NCBI GenBank assembly: GCA_965249955.1 | Contig: OZ252261.1 | Location: 2,418,001-2,482,000 of the forward strand | DNA from: SB11 sp965249955 | Lineage (GTDB): Bacteria; Bacteroidota; Bacteroidia; UBA8524 | Length of the DNA: 64,000 bases | Direction of reading: 5' to 3' | Shown here: positions 32,954 to 40,542 of the stretch, one piece after another | Position numbering within the stretch: position 1 is the stretch's first letter | How the letters are laid out: each line of letters starts with the position of its first letter | Translations under genes and position numbers: made by a program | The notes under the pieces: model-generated | The model's input: the letters and a program-made list of their open reading frames with translations, nothing else | The model's database searches: none | Told to the model about the DNA's origin: nothing

Positions 32954-33574
32954 ATGGATGATAACGCAACTCTTTGTATAGAGATGCACTATTTGCCGTG
33001 CATTAATTATGTGCAACTGCTTGCCCAACACGGCAATGTAGTTTTTGAGGCTTACGAGCATTTTATTAAACAAACCTACCGCAACCGATGCACTATATAT
33101 GGCGCAAACGGCGTGCAGGACTTGATAATCCCTGTACTGAAAAAATCGGCTAAAATTCCTGTAAAAGATTTGCAGGTGGCCTATACCGAAAATTGGCAAC
33201 ATACGCATTTTATGGCCATACACTCTGCCTATAAATCATCGCCCTATTACGATTTTTTTGAGGACGATATGCGGGCTTTGTTTGCCAAAAAAGAAAAGTA
33301 CCTACTAGACTATAATATCCTTTTTACAGAGTGGGTAGCAAAAACATTGAAACTAAACCTAAGTACAAGTTTTAGCGAAAATTATTTGCACCACTACGAT
33401 GAAAGTACCGTTGATGCGCGCAATACCATTAGCCCAAAAAATGAAAATGTAGTAGAACACCCAAAATACTTACAGGTGTTTGAAGAAAAACACGGCTTTA
33501 TACCCAACCTAAGTATTATAGATTGGATATTTAACGATTTGCAAGGCGCAAGAAGTTATTTTAATTCTTTCTAA
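32954..33574 (+). CDS. WbqC family protein
   Basis: 206 residues of the WbqC-like family, named from an O-antigen gene cluster but with unproven biochemistry. It begins CIEMHYLPCINYVQLLAQHGNVVFEAYEHFIKQTYRNR and continues with VQDLIIPV and QVAYTENWQHTHFMAIHSAYKSSPYY. These are typical conserved blocks (the H-x-P-x-x-x-Y and the W-x-x-x-H patterns). In this phylum wbqC usually sits near lepB; here it ends the carboxylase-dNK operon. Cytoplasmic. Function unknown. Confidence 0.85.
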   Translation: MDDNATLCIEMHYLPCINYVQLLAQHGNVVFEAYEHFIKQTYRNRCTIYGANGVQDLIIPVLKKSAKIPVKDLQVAYTENWQHTHFMAIHSAYKSSPYYDFFEDDMRALFAKKEKYLLDYNILFTEWVAKTLKLNLSTSFSENYLHHYDESTVDARNTISPKNENVVEHPKYLQVFEEKHGFIPNLSIIDWIFNDLQGARSYFNSF

Positions 33575-33585
33575 AAGGGGTTGCT

Positions 33586-33604
33586 GGTTTCAGTCCCGTC
33601 CGGA
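33586..33604 (+). repeat. 19-bp near-copy of the tRNA-Asp T-arm/3' end
   Basis: This 19-mer matches the tRNA-Asp segment at 35921-35939 in the same orientation with two adjacent mismatches; the last 13 bases (AGTCCCGTCCGGA) are identical. It lies just after the WbqC gene, 2.3 kb from the tRNA. It could be a decayed attachment site, a fragment of a lost tRNA, or chance. Confidence 0.4.
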
Positions 33605-33690
33605 TTAGGGGAAAAGCCAAAACCCCAACTTATTTTTTTCCAAATGTTTTTGTCTTAAACGAGGTGTTTACCCGTGAGCGATTGTTTGGC

Positions 33691-34470
33691 TTAGTTTACT
33701 ATTCTAAATGCCAAGTTGTTTTTATTCAACTCATAATAAGCTAAAAGAGATTTTTTCAAAATTTCATTATTCATCATTCGTTCGAAGAGGTTTAACTTAA
33801 CATCTTCTAAGTATTTATCCAGTGTTGAAATGCTCGCTCTATATTTTTGGCAAGCTATACTCTTTTCAAAAACGAAAGAGTCCCAAAGAGGAGAACTTTC
33901 ATTATCAAACTCATTGAATATTCCTTCATAACAAAATGCTTCCAGCAATATGTAGTCTTTTTCCCAATTTGCTTCTTTCACACCGTTTAATCCAATACAA
34001 ACATGAGCTTGAACACTTGTGTCAGGTGCTACTTTATCACAATAAAAAAATTTTGAAGCCACCTCCATAAGTTCACCCATCGTGTATACCTTGCTTATCT
34101 TCAAATTTGGATTTACAATGGGAGCAATTGTTTCTTCGAAGTACTTAGCTAATTTTTTGTCCTGAGTGTATTTTTTCAGGTAAAGTCTTTTAATTTTTGA
34201 AGTATCAGGGTATAGTTTAAATATTTCATTCCTTTCTTCAGTTTTATTTTGAAGGTGTATTTCTGAAATGTTTAAGAGTAGATATTCGAGTCTTCTTTTA
34301 TAGAGTTTTAATTGACTGCCTGCTTTAAGCTCGGGCATAGCAGATGCCCTTATCTCATTTTGGTACTCGTATTGGTAGATTTTTATGGAAACATTATCCT
34401 TAATAATAGATTTATTAACCTGACAAGAGGCACTGAGAATCATGATGATGATAGAGAAATATTTCATCAT
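33691..34470 (-). CDS. putative lipoprotein of unknown function
   Basis: 259 residues from the ATG at 34470; an upstream start at 34500 would add ten residues before the signal. The MMKYFSIIIMILSASC signal is a lipobox. The mature part is highly charged and mostly helical (Lys/Glu/Tyr-rich), with CDKVAPDTS and AHVCIGLNGVKEANWEKDYILLEAFCYEGIF suggesting a possible disulfide. Its base composition is more A+T-rich than the flanking metabolic genes, consistent with accessory origin. TATATTTG on the minus strand (34506-34513) is a good -7 box. No family recognised. Confidence 0.65.
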   Translation of the reverse strand: MMKYFSIIIMILSASCQVNKSIIKDNVSIKIYQYEYQNEIRASAMPELKAGSQLKLYKRRLEYLLLNISEIHLQNKTEERNEIFKLYPDTSKIKRLYLKKYTQDKKLAKYFEETIAPIVNPNLKISKVYTMGELMEVASKFFYCDKVAPDTSVQAHVCIGLNGVKEANWEKDYILLEAFCYEGIFNEFDNESSPLWDSFVFEKSIACQKYRASISTLDKYLEDVKLNLFERMMNNEILKKSLLAYYELNKNNLAFRIVN

Positions 34471-34590
34471 GTGTTTAATTAAACCGAACTCATTTACCAT
34501 AGAAGCAAATATATTTATTTCCTCAATTTGGGTTGTAAATGGATGGATGTTGTTAACTGCGGAGTGTATTTCCGTAATTAAAAAACATTA

Positions 34591-34746
34591 TTGATTAAAA
34601 GGAGAAAACTAAAGTACTTCGATTTTGAAATCGATGAAATTATAGATTTTAGCCAACTATATGCCTTTACCTTATTCAAGAAAGGCAATAATTGGTTTGA
34701 TAACCTTTTTATTCGGTCTACAAAAAAAAGCTACACTTCTTCATAA
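34591..34746 (+). pseudogene. possible 51-residue ORF or gene remnant
   Basis: Read from TTG at 34591 this frame gives KLKYFDFEIDEIIDFSQLYAF and NNWFDNLFIRSTKKSY, a plausible protein-like composition, and ends at 34746 inside the convergent 3' end of accA. There is no upstream coding sequence and no clear start. It may be the tail of a degraded gene or simply a chance open frame. Confidence 0.25.
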
Positions 34747-35690
34747 ACACCCATACCTGAGAATTTCTCAATACGGAAGTTTATCAAGTCTTCGGTAGTA
34801 TAGCTTAAAAGCTCTTTAAGCATACGTTTAAGCTCTGTTTTCATAGTTTTATGCATGGCATCAGGGTCGTTGTGTGCACCACCCATAGGCTCTTTTATAA
34901 TACCATCAACAAGCTTTTGCTCTAACATATCAGTAGCCGTAAGTTTAAGGGCTTCGGCAGCTTTTTCTTTAAAATCCCAACTGCGCCAAAGAATAGACGA
35001 GCAAGATTCAGGCGAGATAACAGAGTACCAAGTATACTCCAACATCATCACCTTATCGCCTACACCAATACCCAATGCACCACCCGATGCACCTTCGCCA
35101 ATAACTACGCAAATAATGGGTACTTTAAGGGTGCTCATTTCAAGCAAGTTGCGGGCTATCGCTTCACCTTGTCCGCGTTCTTCCGCTTCCAATCCAGGTG
35201 AAGCACCAGGGGTATCAATAAAGGTAATTACAGGTTTGTTAAACTTTTCTGCCAATTTCATCAAGCGCAATGCTTTGCGGTAACCTTCGGGGTTAGCCAT
35301 ACCGAAATTGCGCATTTGGCGTTGTTTGGTATTGCGGCCTTTTTGCTGGCCAATAACCATTACCGTTTTACCGTCAAGAGCTGCTAAGCCACCAATCATG
35401 GCTTTATCGTCTTTTACCGTGCGGTCGCCGTGTAGTTCTATAAAGTTATCAAAAATATTTTCGATATAGTCTTTAGTATATGGGCGTTCAGGGTGGCGTG
35501 AGATTTGCACTTTTTGCCAACCTGTAAGGTTGTTGTACAATTCTTTGCGTGTGTCCTGTATTTCTTTTTCCAACGCCTCAATGCTTGCCATTGTAGTTGC
35601 TTTTTTACCCTTTGCAAGCCCTTGTTTCAGCTTGTCTAGCTGTTCTTCAAGTTCTGCAATCGGTTTTTCAAAATCCAACAGTTGTGCCAT
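34731..35690 (-). CDS. accA: acetyl-CoA carboxylase carboxyltransferase subunit alpha
   Basis: Cytoplasmic fatty-acid synthesis enzyme, part of the alpha2beta2 carboxyltransferase that makes malonyl-CoA. 319 residues, usual length. It starts LLDFEKPIAELEEQLDKLK (N-terminal coiled coil), then WQKVQISRHPERPYTKDYIENIFDNFIELHGDR, GGLAALDGKTVMVIGQQKGR, PVITFIDTPGASPGLEAEERGQGEAIARNL, GEGASGGALGIGVGDKVMMLE and SVISPESCSSILWRS, all diagnostic. The other subunits are elsewhere. Monocistronic. Confidence 0.97.
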   Translation of the reverse strand: MAQLLDFEKPIAELEEQLDKLKQGLAKGKKATTMASIEALEKEIQDTRKELYNNLTGWQKVQISRHPERPYTKDYIENIFDNFIELHGDRTVKDDKAMIGGLAALDGKTVMVIGQQKGRNTKQRQMRNFGMANPEGYRKALRLMKLAEKFNKPVITFIDTPGASPGLEAEERGQGEAIARNLLEMSTLKVPIICVVIGEGASGGALGIGVGDKVMMLEYTWYSVISPESCSSILWRSWDFKEKAAEALKLTATDMLEQKLVDGIIKEPMGGAHNDPDAMHKTMKTELKRMLKELLSYTTEDLINFRIEKFSGMGVYEEV

Positions 35691-35811
35691 ACTTCACTTA
35701 GTTTTAAACGTGCAAAGTAAACCATTTTTTGCTTGAGGTGTAATATTATGAATCTAAACATACATTATTCGCTTAATTATTAGTTACTTATAATGTATTT
35801 GTAAAAAAACA

Positions 35812-35842
35812 TTTGCGCATATATACCAAAAACCTATATTTG
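35812..35842 (+). promoter_or_regulatory. promoter of tRNA-Asp
   Basis: TTTG (35812-35815), then 19 nt, then TATATTTG (35835-35842): an exact Bacteroidota -33/-7 promoter, 26 nt before the mature tRNA. Confidence 0.85.
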
Positions 35843-35868
35843 CACTCCCTTTAAAAAAGAAGGTAAAC

Positions 35869-35942
35869 GGTCCGGTAGTTCAGCTGGTTAGAATACGTGC
35901 CTGTCACGCACGGGGTCGCGGGTTCGAGTCCCGTCCGGACCG
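35869..35942 (+). tRNA. tRNA-Asp (GTC)
   Basis: 74 nt. Acceptor GGTCCGG pairs with CCGGACC (35935-35941); discriminator G. The D-arm is TTCAGCTGGTTAGAA; anticodon GTC at 35903-35905 in loop CTGTCAC; T-arm CGGGTTCGAGTCCCG. CCA is not encoded. It stands alone with its own promoter and terminator. Confidence 0.98.
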
Positions 35943-35950
35943 CTGAAATT

Positions 35951-35980
35951 AAGCCTCAAACAAACGTTTGAGGCTTTTTT
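35951..35980 (+). terminator. terminator of tRNA-Asp
   Basis: Stem AAGCCTCAAAC (35951-35961) with GTTTGAGGCTT (35966-35976), loop AAAC, then TTTT. It starts 8 nt after the tRNA. Confidence 0.93.
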
Positions 35981-36218
35981 GTTTTTAAGCACTACTCCTT
36001 CTAAAAAAGTAATAACACATTAGCTTCTTGCCGAGCGGACGCTCGAGCCAGCTTTTAATGTACATAAAACAAGAAAGCCCAAGCAAAATGCCCGAGCTTT
36101 GATTGTTGTATCATTATACTCAATTTAACGTAAGTTCGACATAATAGATTATATAATACGCTGTTTATAAGAGTATTAATGTTGTTCAAATAGGGTTAAA
36201 AACCTATTCTATCAAAAA

Positions 36219-36260
36219 TTACAGTCCACAATACGACTTAAGTCGTATTGTGGACTGTAA
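36219..36260 (-). terminator. 42-bp perfect palindrome, probable terminator of the rhodanese operon
   Basis: Two 21-bp arms, perfectly complementary with no spacer (centre 36239/36240; arms begin TTACAGTCC and end GGACTGTAA). It lies about 60 nt after the stop of the rhodanese-thioredoxin gene, and on the minus strand is followed by AATTTTTG, which fits a Rho-independent terminator. A smaller hairpin (ACAGCAG/CTGCTGT) lies between it and the gene. The rest of the 377-bp gap back to tRNA-Asp holds only a CGAGC/GCTCG mini-hairpin (36032-36045). Confidence 0.6.
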
Positions 36261-36319
36261 CAGTAACAGCAGTGGGTTTTAACCTGCTGTAAATGGAGTT
36301 TCTTACCTCGAACGTTAAT

Positions 36320-37084
36320 TTATAGTTTGGTTTCTTTTAGTAGTGTTGCTTCGTCAATTAGTCCGTGGTGTTTCCATACCACTTCGCCTTTGTAGTAAAG
36401 TTCTAGTACGGGTATATCATCTACGCCCTTTTGTTTTAGTAATTCAGGGTTTTCGTCGGCATCAATTTTTAGCAGTGCAAGTTTGTCTTTTTTATCAGTA
36501 GCTACCTTGTCTAGCATTGGTGCCATTTGTATGCAGGGTTTGCACCATTTAGCGTTATAATCAACCAAAACATAGTTATCGGTAGTTATCAGTTTATTAA
36601 ACTCTTCGGCGGCCATACCTTGTTTTTTAGGGGCTGTATTACCTGTTTCAAGTGCTTTTCCTGCACTTTTCCACTTCAGTATACCACCGCTCATTTCATA
36701 CACGGTAGCAAAACCTTGCTTGCGCATATAACTTGCTGCACTGGCACTGCGGCTGCCCGCCAAGCAATACACAAATACAGGTTGTGTTTTATCAAGTGTG
36801 GCTATCTGTTGCTCAAAATTAGATGAGTTTACGTCAATATTAACAGCATTTTTTAGGTGTCCGCCCGTAAACTCGTTTGTGGTACGTACATCCACTACTT
36901 GCCCGTTTGGGGTTTGTGTCAGTTGTTTTTCAAACTCTTCTACCGATACACTACCACCGGCTGGGGTATTGGCGTTTTCGGCACTGTCTTTTACTGATGT
37001 ACTACTGTTTTGGCACGATGCAGCACTAAAGCTAAAAAATAATACCAGTACTATTGCCAAGGGACTAAATATGTTTTTGTTCAT
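36320..37084 (-). CDS. lipoprotein fusing rhodanese and thioredoxin domains
   Basis: 254 residues. Lipobox AASC (Cys24) anchors it outside the inner membrane. Residues about 46-142 are a rhodanese domain with VVDVRTTNEFTGGHL and the sulfur-accepting loop CLAGSRS (Cys107). Residues about 155-254 are a thioredoxin domain with NAKWCKPC (Cys181, Cys184) and the cis-Pro DDIPVLELY. The design suggests that a persulfide formed on Cys107 is passed to or reduced by the fused dithiol. Last gene of the minus-strand sulfur cluster; the thioredoxin gene upstream is 10 bases away. Confidence 0.88.
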   Translation of the reverse strand: MNKNIFSPLAIVLVLFFSFSAASCQNSSTSVKDSAENANTPAGGSVSVEEFEKQLTQTPNGQVVDVRTTNEFTGGHLKNAVNIDVNSSNFEQQIATLDKTQPVFVYCLAGSRSASAASYMRKQGFATVYEMSGGILKWKSAGKALETGNTAPKKQGMAAEEFNKLITTDNYVLVDYNAKWCKPCIQMAPMLDKVATDKKDKLALLKIDADENPELLKQKGVDDIPVLELYYKGEVVWKHHGLIDEATLLKETKL

Positions 37085-37094
37085 TTATTTAGGG

Positions 37095-37388
37095 TTATAA
37101 GTTTTGTTCAATAATCTTTTTTAAATGATGCGCAGGAACTACACCAGCTTGTCGCCAAACTACCTCACCTTTTTTAAACAATAAAAGGGTAGGCACGCTT
37201 TGCACGCGGTAGGCACTTGCAGCCGCAGGGTTACGGTCTATATCTACTTTTATAATAGTGGCTTTATCGCCTATATCGTTGGCTACATCTTTTAGTATGG
37301 GAGCCATCATTTTGCAAGGGCCGCACCACTCTGCCGAAAAATCTACCAAGGCAGGTTTATCAGCATTAATTATATCAGCAAATTTCAT
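37095..37388 (-). CDS. cytoplasmic thioredoxin
   Basis: 97 residues from the second of two adjacent ATGs (37388; the other is 37391). A longer open frame upstream overlaps the DUF2892 gene and is not used. The active site is FSAEWCGPCK, the classical WCGPC, with SVPTLLLFKKGE as the cis-Pro loop and RNPAAASAYRVQ before it. No signal peptide. Likely reduces protein persulfides or disulfides generated by the neighbouring rhodaneses. It follows the DUF2892 gene with essentially no gap. Confidence 0.93.
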   Translation of the reverse strand: MKFADIINADKPALVDFSAEWCGPCKMMAPILKDVANDIGDKATIIKVDIDRNPAAASAYRVQSVPTLLLFKKGEVVWRQAGVVPAHHLKKIIEQNL

Positions 37389-37392
37389 CATT

Positions 37393-37656
37393 TTAGTTGT
37401 CTTTTTTAATTTCGGTGTAGGTGGTTTCTTGTTCTTCACCTTCAACGGTTTTGGTGTTTCTGTACATAGGTGCACCGCAGTTTGCTCCGCATCCTTTGTT
37501 CAATAAACCTTGCCATGCAAAAAAGCTGCCGAACAGGCCAAGCACAATAGTACCCATCTGAAAGGCTTGTATAATCATTACAATTCCCAGCCCAAGCCTA
37601 ATTATGCGCGTTAAATTCCAGTTGCTTAGCAGTTGTACTTTTAAGTTTTCTAGCAT
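37393..37656 (-). CDS. DUF2892 (YgaP-type) membrane protein
   Basis: 87 residues. Two membrane helices (WNLTRIIRLGLGIVMIIQAF and GTIVLGLFGSFFAWQGLL) form the module found fused to rhodanese in YgaP; here it is a separate polypeptide immediately downstream of a rhodanese gene (1-base gap), so the two probably assemble. After the helices it has KGCGANCGAPMY, two cysteines that could receive or relay sulfur. The C-terminus is acidic and cytoplasmic. Transport of thiocyanate or sulfur species has been proposed for the family. Confidence 0.85.
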   Translation of the reverse strand: MLENLKVQLLSNWNLTRIIRLGLGIVMIIQAFQMGTIVLGLFGSFFAWQGLLNKGCGANCGAPMYRNTKTVEGEEQETTYTEIKKDN

Positions 37657-37657
37657 C

Positions 37658-37975
37658 TTATTTTACAAAACGGTTTACACTGCCCCAGCTTCCGCCATTG
37701 TGTACGTTGGTATAGCCTGCATTTTTAAGCATAGCTTTGGCCGAACCACTGCGCATACCTGATGCACAACAAGTGATAATGGGTTGTTCTTTGTTTTTAA
37801 ATTTTTTAAGATTACCGCTCAATTGGTCAAGAGGTATGTTTAGCGATCCTTTTACGTGCCCACCTGCATACTCGCCTTTGGTGCGCACATCTACTATTAC
37901 AGCGCCGTTGTTAATCAATTCGGCCATATCTACTTTTGGGCCTATACCCAATAGGTTTTTTATAAATTGTATCAT
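37658..37975 (-). CDS. single-domain rhodanese
   Basis: 105 residues from the ATG at 37975. AVIVDVRTKGEYAGGHVKGSLNIPL is the N-terminal rhodanese motif, and the active-site loop is CCASGMRSG (the second Cys is the likely sulfur acceptor). It ends with the usual NVHNGGSW. The start is slightly amphipathic (MIQFIKNLLGIG). Rhodaneses transfer sulfane sulfur between thiosulfate, persulfides and acceptor thiols. It is next to the DUF2892 gene. An AGCT-rich hairpin lies between it and the next rhodanese gene. Confidence 0.9.
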   Translation of the reverse strand: MIQFIKNLLGIGPKVDMAELINNGAVIVDVRTKGEYAGGHVKGSLNIPLDQLSGNLKKFKNKEQPIITCCASGMRSGSAKAMLKNAGYTNVHNGGSWGSVNRFVK

Positions 37976-38004
37976 TTTGGTTGTTATCTGTTTATTAGCC
38001 TTTA

Positions 38005-38062
38005 GCACTTAGCTTTTGGCTGTTAGCTAAGAGCTAAGAGCTAAAAGCTAACAGCTAAGTGC
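38005..38062. repeat. AGCT-rich imperfect inverted repeat
   Basis: Ends GCACTTAGCT (38005-38014) and AGCTAAGTGC (38053-38062) are perfectly complementary. The interior is a run of AGCTAA/TTAGCT words that can also pair. It fills the 93-bp gap between two rhodanese genes and could be an intergenic mobile repeat or an mRNA-processing site. Confidence 0.6.
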
Positions 38063-38068
38063 AACTCA

Positions 38069-38350
38069 TTATATTTTGCTTACTACATAGTTAACATCTA
38101 ACCATGATCCACCGTTGGTACAGTCGATACCGTTTTGTTGTAAAAACATGGTTGCTTGACCGCTACGACCGCCTGATGCACAGCAAAGTACTATGTTTTT
38201 CATGTTTTTAAATTCATCTAAACGGTGGGGTACTTCGTTTAAGGGTATATTTACACTGCCGGCTACATTACCACCCATAAACTCGGCAGGGGTGCGTACA
38301 TCAATAATTGCGGCTTCGCCGTTTTTAATTAAAGAGATTACTTTTTCCAT
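38069..38350 (-). CDS. single-domain rhodanese
   Basis: 93 residues. AAIIDVRTPAEFMGGNVAGSVNIPL and the active loop CCASGGRSG, then CTNGGSWLDV, make it a close paralogue of the next rhodanese gene. The duplication looks real but old, as the sequences differ throughout. No signal peptide; cytoplasmic. It is separated from the CstB-like gene upstream by a 211-bp gap that contains a MITE-like element. Confidence 0.9.
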   Translation of the reverse strand: MEKVISLIKNGEAAIIDVRTPAEFMGGNVAGSVNIPLNEVPHRLDEFKNMKNIVLCCASGGRSGQATMFLQQNGIDCTNGGSWLDVNYVVSKI

Positions 38351-38391
38351 TTTACTATATGTGATTTTTTAATTTATTTTAATGTTGAGCT

Positions 38392-38545
38392 ATTTTACAC
38401 CCTCTCCGCCTCTCCTTTTTTAGGGAGAGAAGCCCACACGACCATTGCTTATAAGCCTTCGGCTATGTGCAGTAATGGTTATTTAACCATGACCTTGTGC
38501 GGCTGCTTCCCACTAATAAGGGGGAAAGACAAAGGGGTGTAAAAT
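38392..38545. mobile_element. MITE-like element
   Basis: 154 bp with 11-bp perfect terminal inverted repeats (ATTTTACACCC at 38392-38402, GGGTGTAAAAT at 38535-38545). Inside are stacked hairpins: CTCTCC/GGAGAG, ACCATT/AATGGT enclosing AGCC/GGCT, and ATGGTT/AACCAT. No coding capacity. The size, ends and position within an operon gap are those of a non-autonomous miniature element. Confidence 0.55.
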
Positions 38546-38561
38546 CAATAGCATACACGAT

Positions 38562-39974
38562 TTATTTTACTGTTGTTGCACAAACAAATGGGGTGCAAGG
38601 CACTTCGGTTTCGCTAATGGCACTCATGCCGCCCTCTATGTTTATCATATTGTTGTAACCGCGTGCTTTTAGTATTGACGATGCAATAACCGAGCGGTAA
38701 CCGCCTGCACAGTGCAGGTAAAATGGGGTATCTTTGGGGAAAGAAGCCATATTGTTGTTTATATAATCAAGGGCTATATTGGTAGCACCTTCTACGTGTT
38801 CGGCTTCGTATTCGCTTTGTTTACGTACATCAATTACGGTTAGCGGGTGTTGTGCATGACGGTGTGCAAACTCAAATGCTGATATAGAGGTAATACTGTC
38901 GGTTTCTTTGCCTTCAGCTTCCCAAGCGGCATAGCTGCCGTTTAAAAAGCCCAGTACATTATCGTAACCAACGCGAGCAAGACGAGTTACTACTTCTTCT
39001 TCACGTCCGGGTTCGCAAACTAATAGCAGGTTTTGACGCACATCAGGTATTAAAGCACCTACCCAAGGGGCAAAATTACCGTCGATACCAATATTTATAC
39101 TGTTGGGTATAAAGCCTTTAACAAAATGCTCGGGGTTGCGGGTATCTAATACCAGTGCACCAGTTTCATTAGCGGCTACTTCAAAAGCCTCTACCGATAG
39201 TGGAGTAGTACCGCGTTGCAATACTTCGCCAATAGCATCGTAACCTTCTTTGTTCATGCGAACGTTTTGAGGGAAATATGCAGGTGGAGGCAGCAAACCG
39301 TCGGTTACTTCTTTTACAAACTCTTCCTTGGTCATATTAGCACGTAGTGCATAGTTGGTTTGTTTTTGGTTGCCAATGGTTGATACGGTTTCGTCGCTCA
39401 TGTTTTTACCACAAGCCGAACCTGCACCGTGTGCGGGGTATACTATTACATCATCACCCAAAGTCATTACTTTATTTCTTAGCGAATCGTATAGCAACTC
39501 TGCCAATTGCTCTTGAGTCATGCTTGCTGCTTTTTGAGCTAAGTCGGGGCGACCTACATCACCTATAAATAGGGTATCTCCTGTAAATAGTGAGTTTTCG
39601 TTACCCTTTTCGTCTTTCAGTAAATAGCAGCTCGATTCCATAGTATGCCCTGGTGTGTGTAACACTTTAAAGCTTACATCGCCCAGTTTAAATTCTTCGC
39701 CATCTGTTGCTACATAAGCATCAAACGATGGTTTTGCGGTGGGGCCATAAATTATTTTTGCACCCGTTGCTTTAGCCAAATCTATATGACCTGATACGAA
39801 ATCGGCATGGAAGTGAGTTTCAAAAACGTATTTAATCTTCACACCGTCTTTTTCAGCCCTATCTATATAGGGTTGTATTTCGCGCAATGGGTCGATAATA
39901 GCGGCCTCATTGCCTGATGTAATGTAGTACGCGCCCTGTGCAAGGCAACCTGTATATATTTGTTCTATTTTCAT
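38562..39974 (-). CDS. CstB-like persulfide dioxygenase with two rhodanese domains
   Basis: 470 residues from the ATG at 39974 (the open frame to 40007 adds residues unlike the family). Residues 1-245 are a metallo-beta-lactamase fold with THFHADFVSGH, VLHTPGHTMESSCYLL and FTGDTLFIGDVGRPDL, the ETHE1/persulfide dioxygenase signature. A first rhodanese-like domain (about 265-360) has CEPGREEE in its loop and is probably degenerate. A second (about 375-460) has the active CAGGYRS. This layout matches S. aureus CstB, which oxidises persulfide and transfers sulfur to sulfite to give thiosulfate. Main enzyme of the cluster. Confidence 0.9.
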   Translation of the reverse strand: MKIEQIYTGCLAQGAYYITSGNEAAIIDPLREIQPYIDRAEKDGVKIKYVFETHFHADFVSGHIDLAKATGAKIIYGPTAKPSFDAYVATDGEEFKLGDVSFKVLHTPGHTMESSCYLLKDEKGNENSLFTGDTLFIGDVGRPDLAQKAASMTQEQLAELLYDSLRNKVMTLGDDVIVYPAHGAGSACGKNMSDETVSTIGNQKQTNYALRANMTKEEFVKEVTDGLLPPPAYFPQNVRMNKEGYDAIGEVLQRGTTPLSVEAFEVAANETGALVLDTRNPEHFVKGFIPNSINIGIDGNFAPWVGALIPDVRQNLLLVCEPGREEEVVTRLARVGYDNVLGFLNGSYAAWEAEGKETDSITSISAFEFAHRHAQHPLTVIDVRKQSEYEAEHVEGATNIALDYINNNMASFPKDTPFYLHCAGGYRSVIASSILKARGYNNMINIEGGMSAISETEVPCTPFVCATTVK

Positions 39975-40087
39975 CGCAGTTAATATTTTATCTAAATTGT
40001 AATACAAAGGTCGGTATGTTTCAACCGCCGTTTGGGAACATTTGTTGGATAAGAAGATTTTTTTATAATAAAGCGCGTATGAACAAA

Positions 40088-40120
40088 AAAGCCTCTTTAA
40101 GATATTCTTAAAGAGGCTTT
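40088..40120 (-). terminator. terminator of the gene at 40141-40542
   Basis: A 15-bp stem (AAAGCCTCTTTAAGA at 40088-40102, TCTTAAAGAGGCTTT at 40106-40120) with a TAT loop; on the minus strand it is followed by TTTTTTG. It separates the secreted protein gene from the CstB-like gene. Confidence 0.92.
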
Positions 40121-40140
40121 CTGTTAAAGGGATATGAGGT

Positions 40141-40542
40141 TTAATTTATATCGACAATTATATCAGGAGCTGCGAAGGTTAAGGAGAAAAGCCTGGGTAT
40201 GCCCATACAATCGGTATAGGTGAAGTTTGGGGTTACTGCATCAAGTGTTATTGTATAAACCAATGCAGCAGGAGTACAAGAAAGATCGGAAAAGGTTATG
40301 ACTACTGAGCTAAAGTTACCCATAAGGCAAGGCACAGGCTTTTGCATTTGTGTAGTGAAAGGAGGGAGAGTAAACGAAATGGGGCCGCATCCGCCTACAT
40401 AATTAAAATCTACAGTGCCATTAGCAAGCGGGGTGTTGTTGTTTACTATTAAGCCATCGTTAATTAATGTTACTTGTGCTGATAGATTGCCGCCAATGGC
40501 AACCATAGCAATAAGAATTAAAAGTTTTAGTGTTGATTTCAT
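40141..40542 (-). CDS. small secreted protein, unknown function
   Basis: 133 residues with an N-terminal signal peptide (about 1-22, ending GGNLSAQ). The mature part is a Pro/Thr/Val-rich all-beta domain (PISFTLPPFTTQMQKPVPC) with four cysteines that may form two disulfides. I recognise no family. It has its own terminator, so it is probably not part of the sulfur operon despite its location. Nothing in the 202-bp gap upstream is notable. Confidence 0.65.
   Translation of the reverse strand: MKSTLKLLILIAMVAIGGNLSAQVTLINDGLIVNNNTPLANGTVDFNYVGGCGPISFTLPPFTTQMQKPVPCLMGNFSSVVITFSDLSCTPAALVYTITLDAVTPNFTYTDCMGIPRLFSLTFAAPDIIVDIN

Noticed and set aside
40005..40012. GACCTTTG on the minus strand as a -7 box for the CstB-like gene
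   Set aside because: One mismatch and no TTTG at 19-21 nt upstream; too weak to list.
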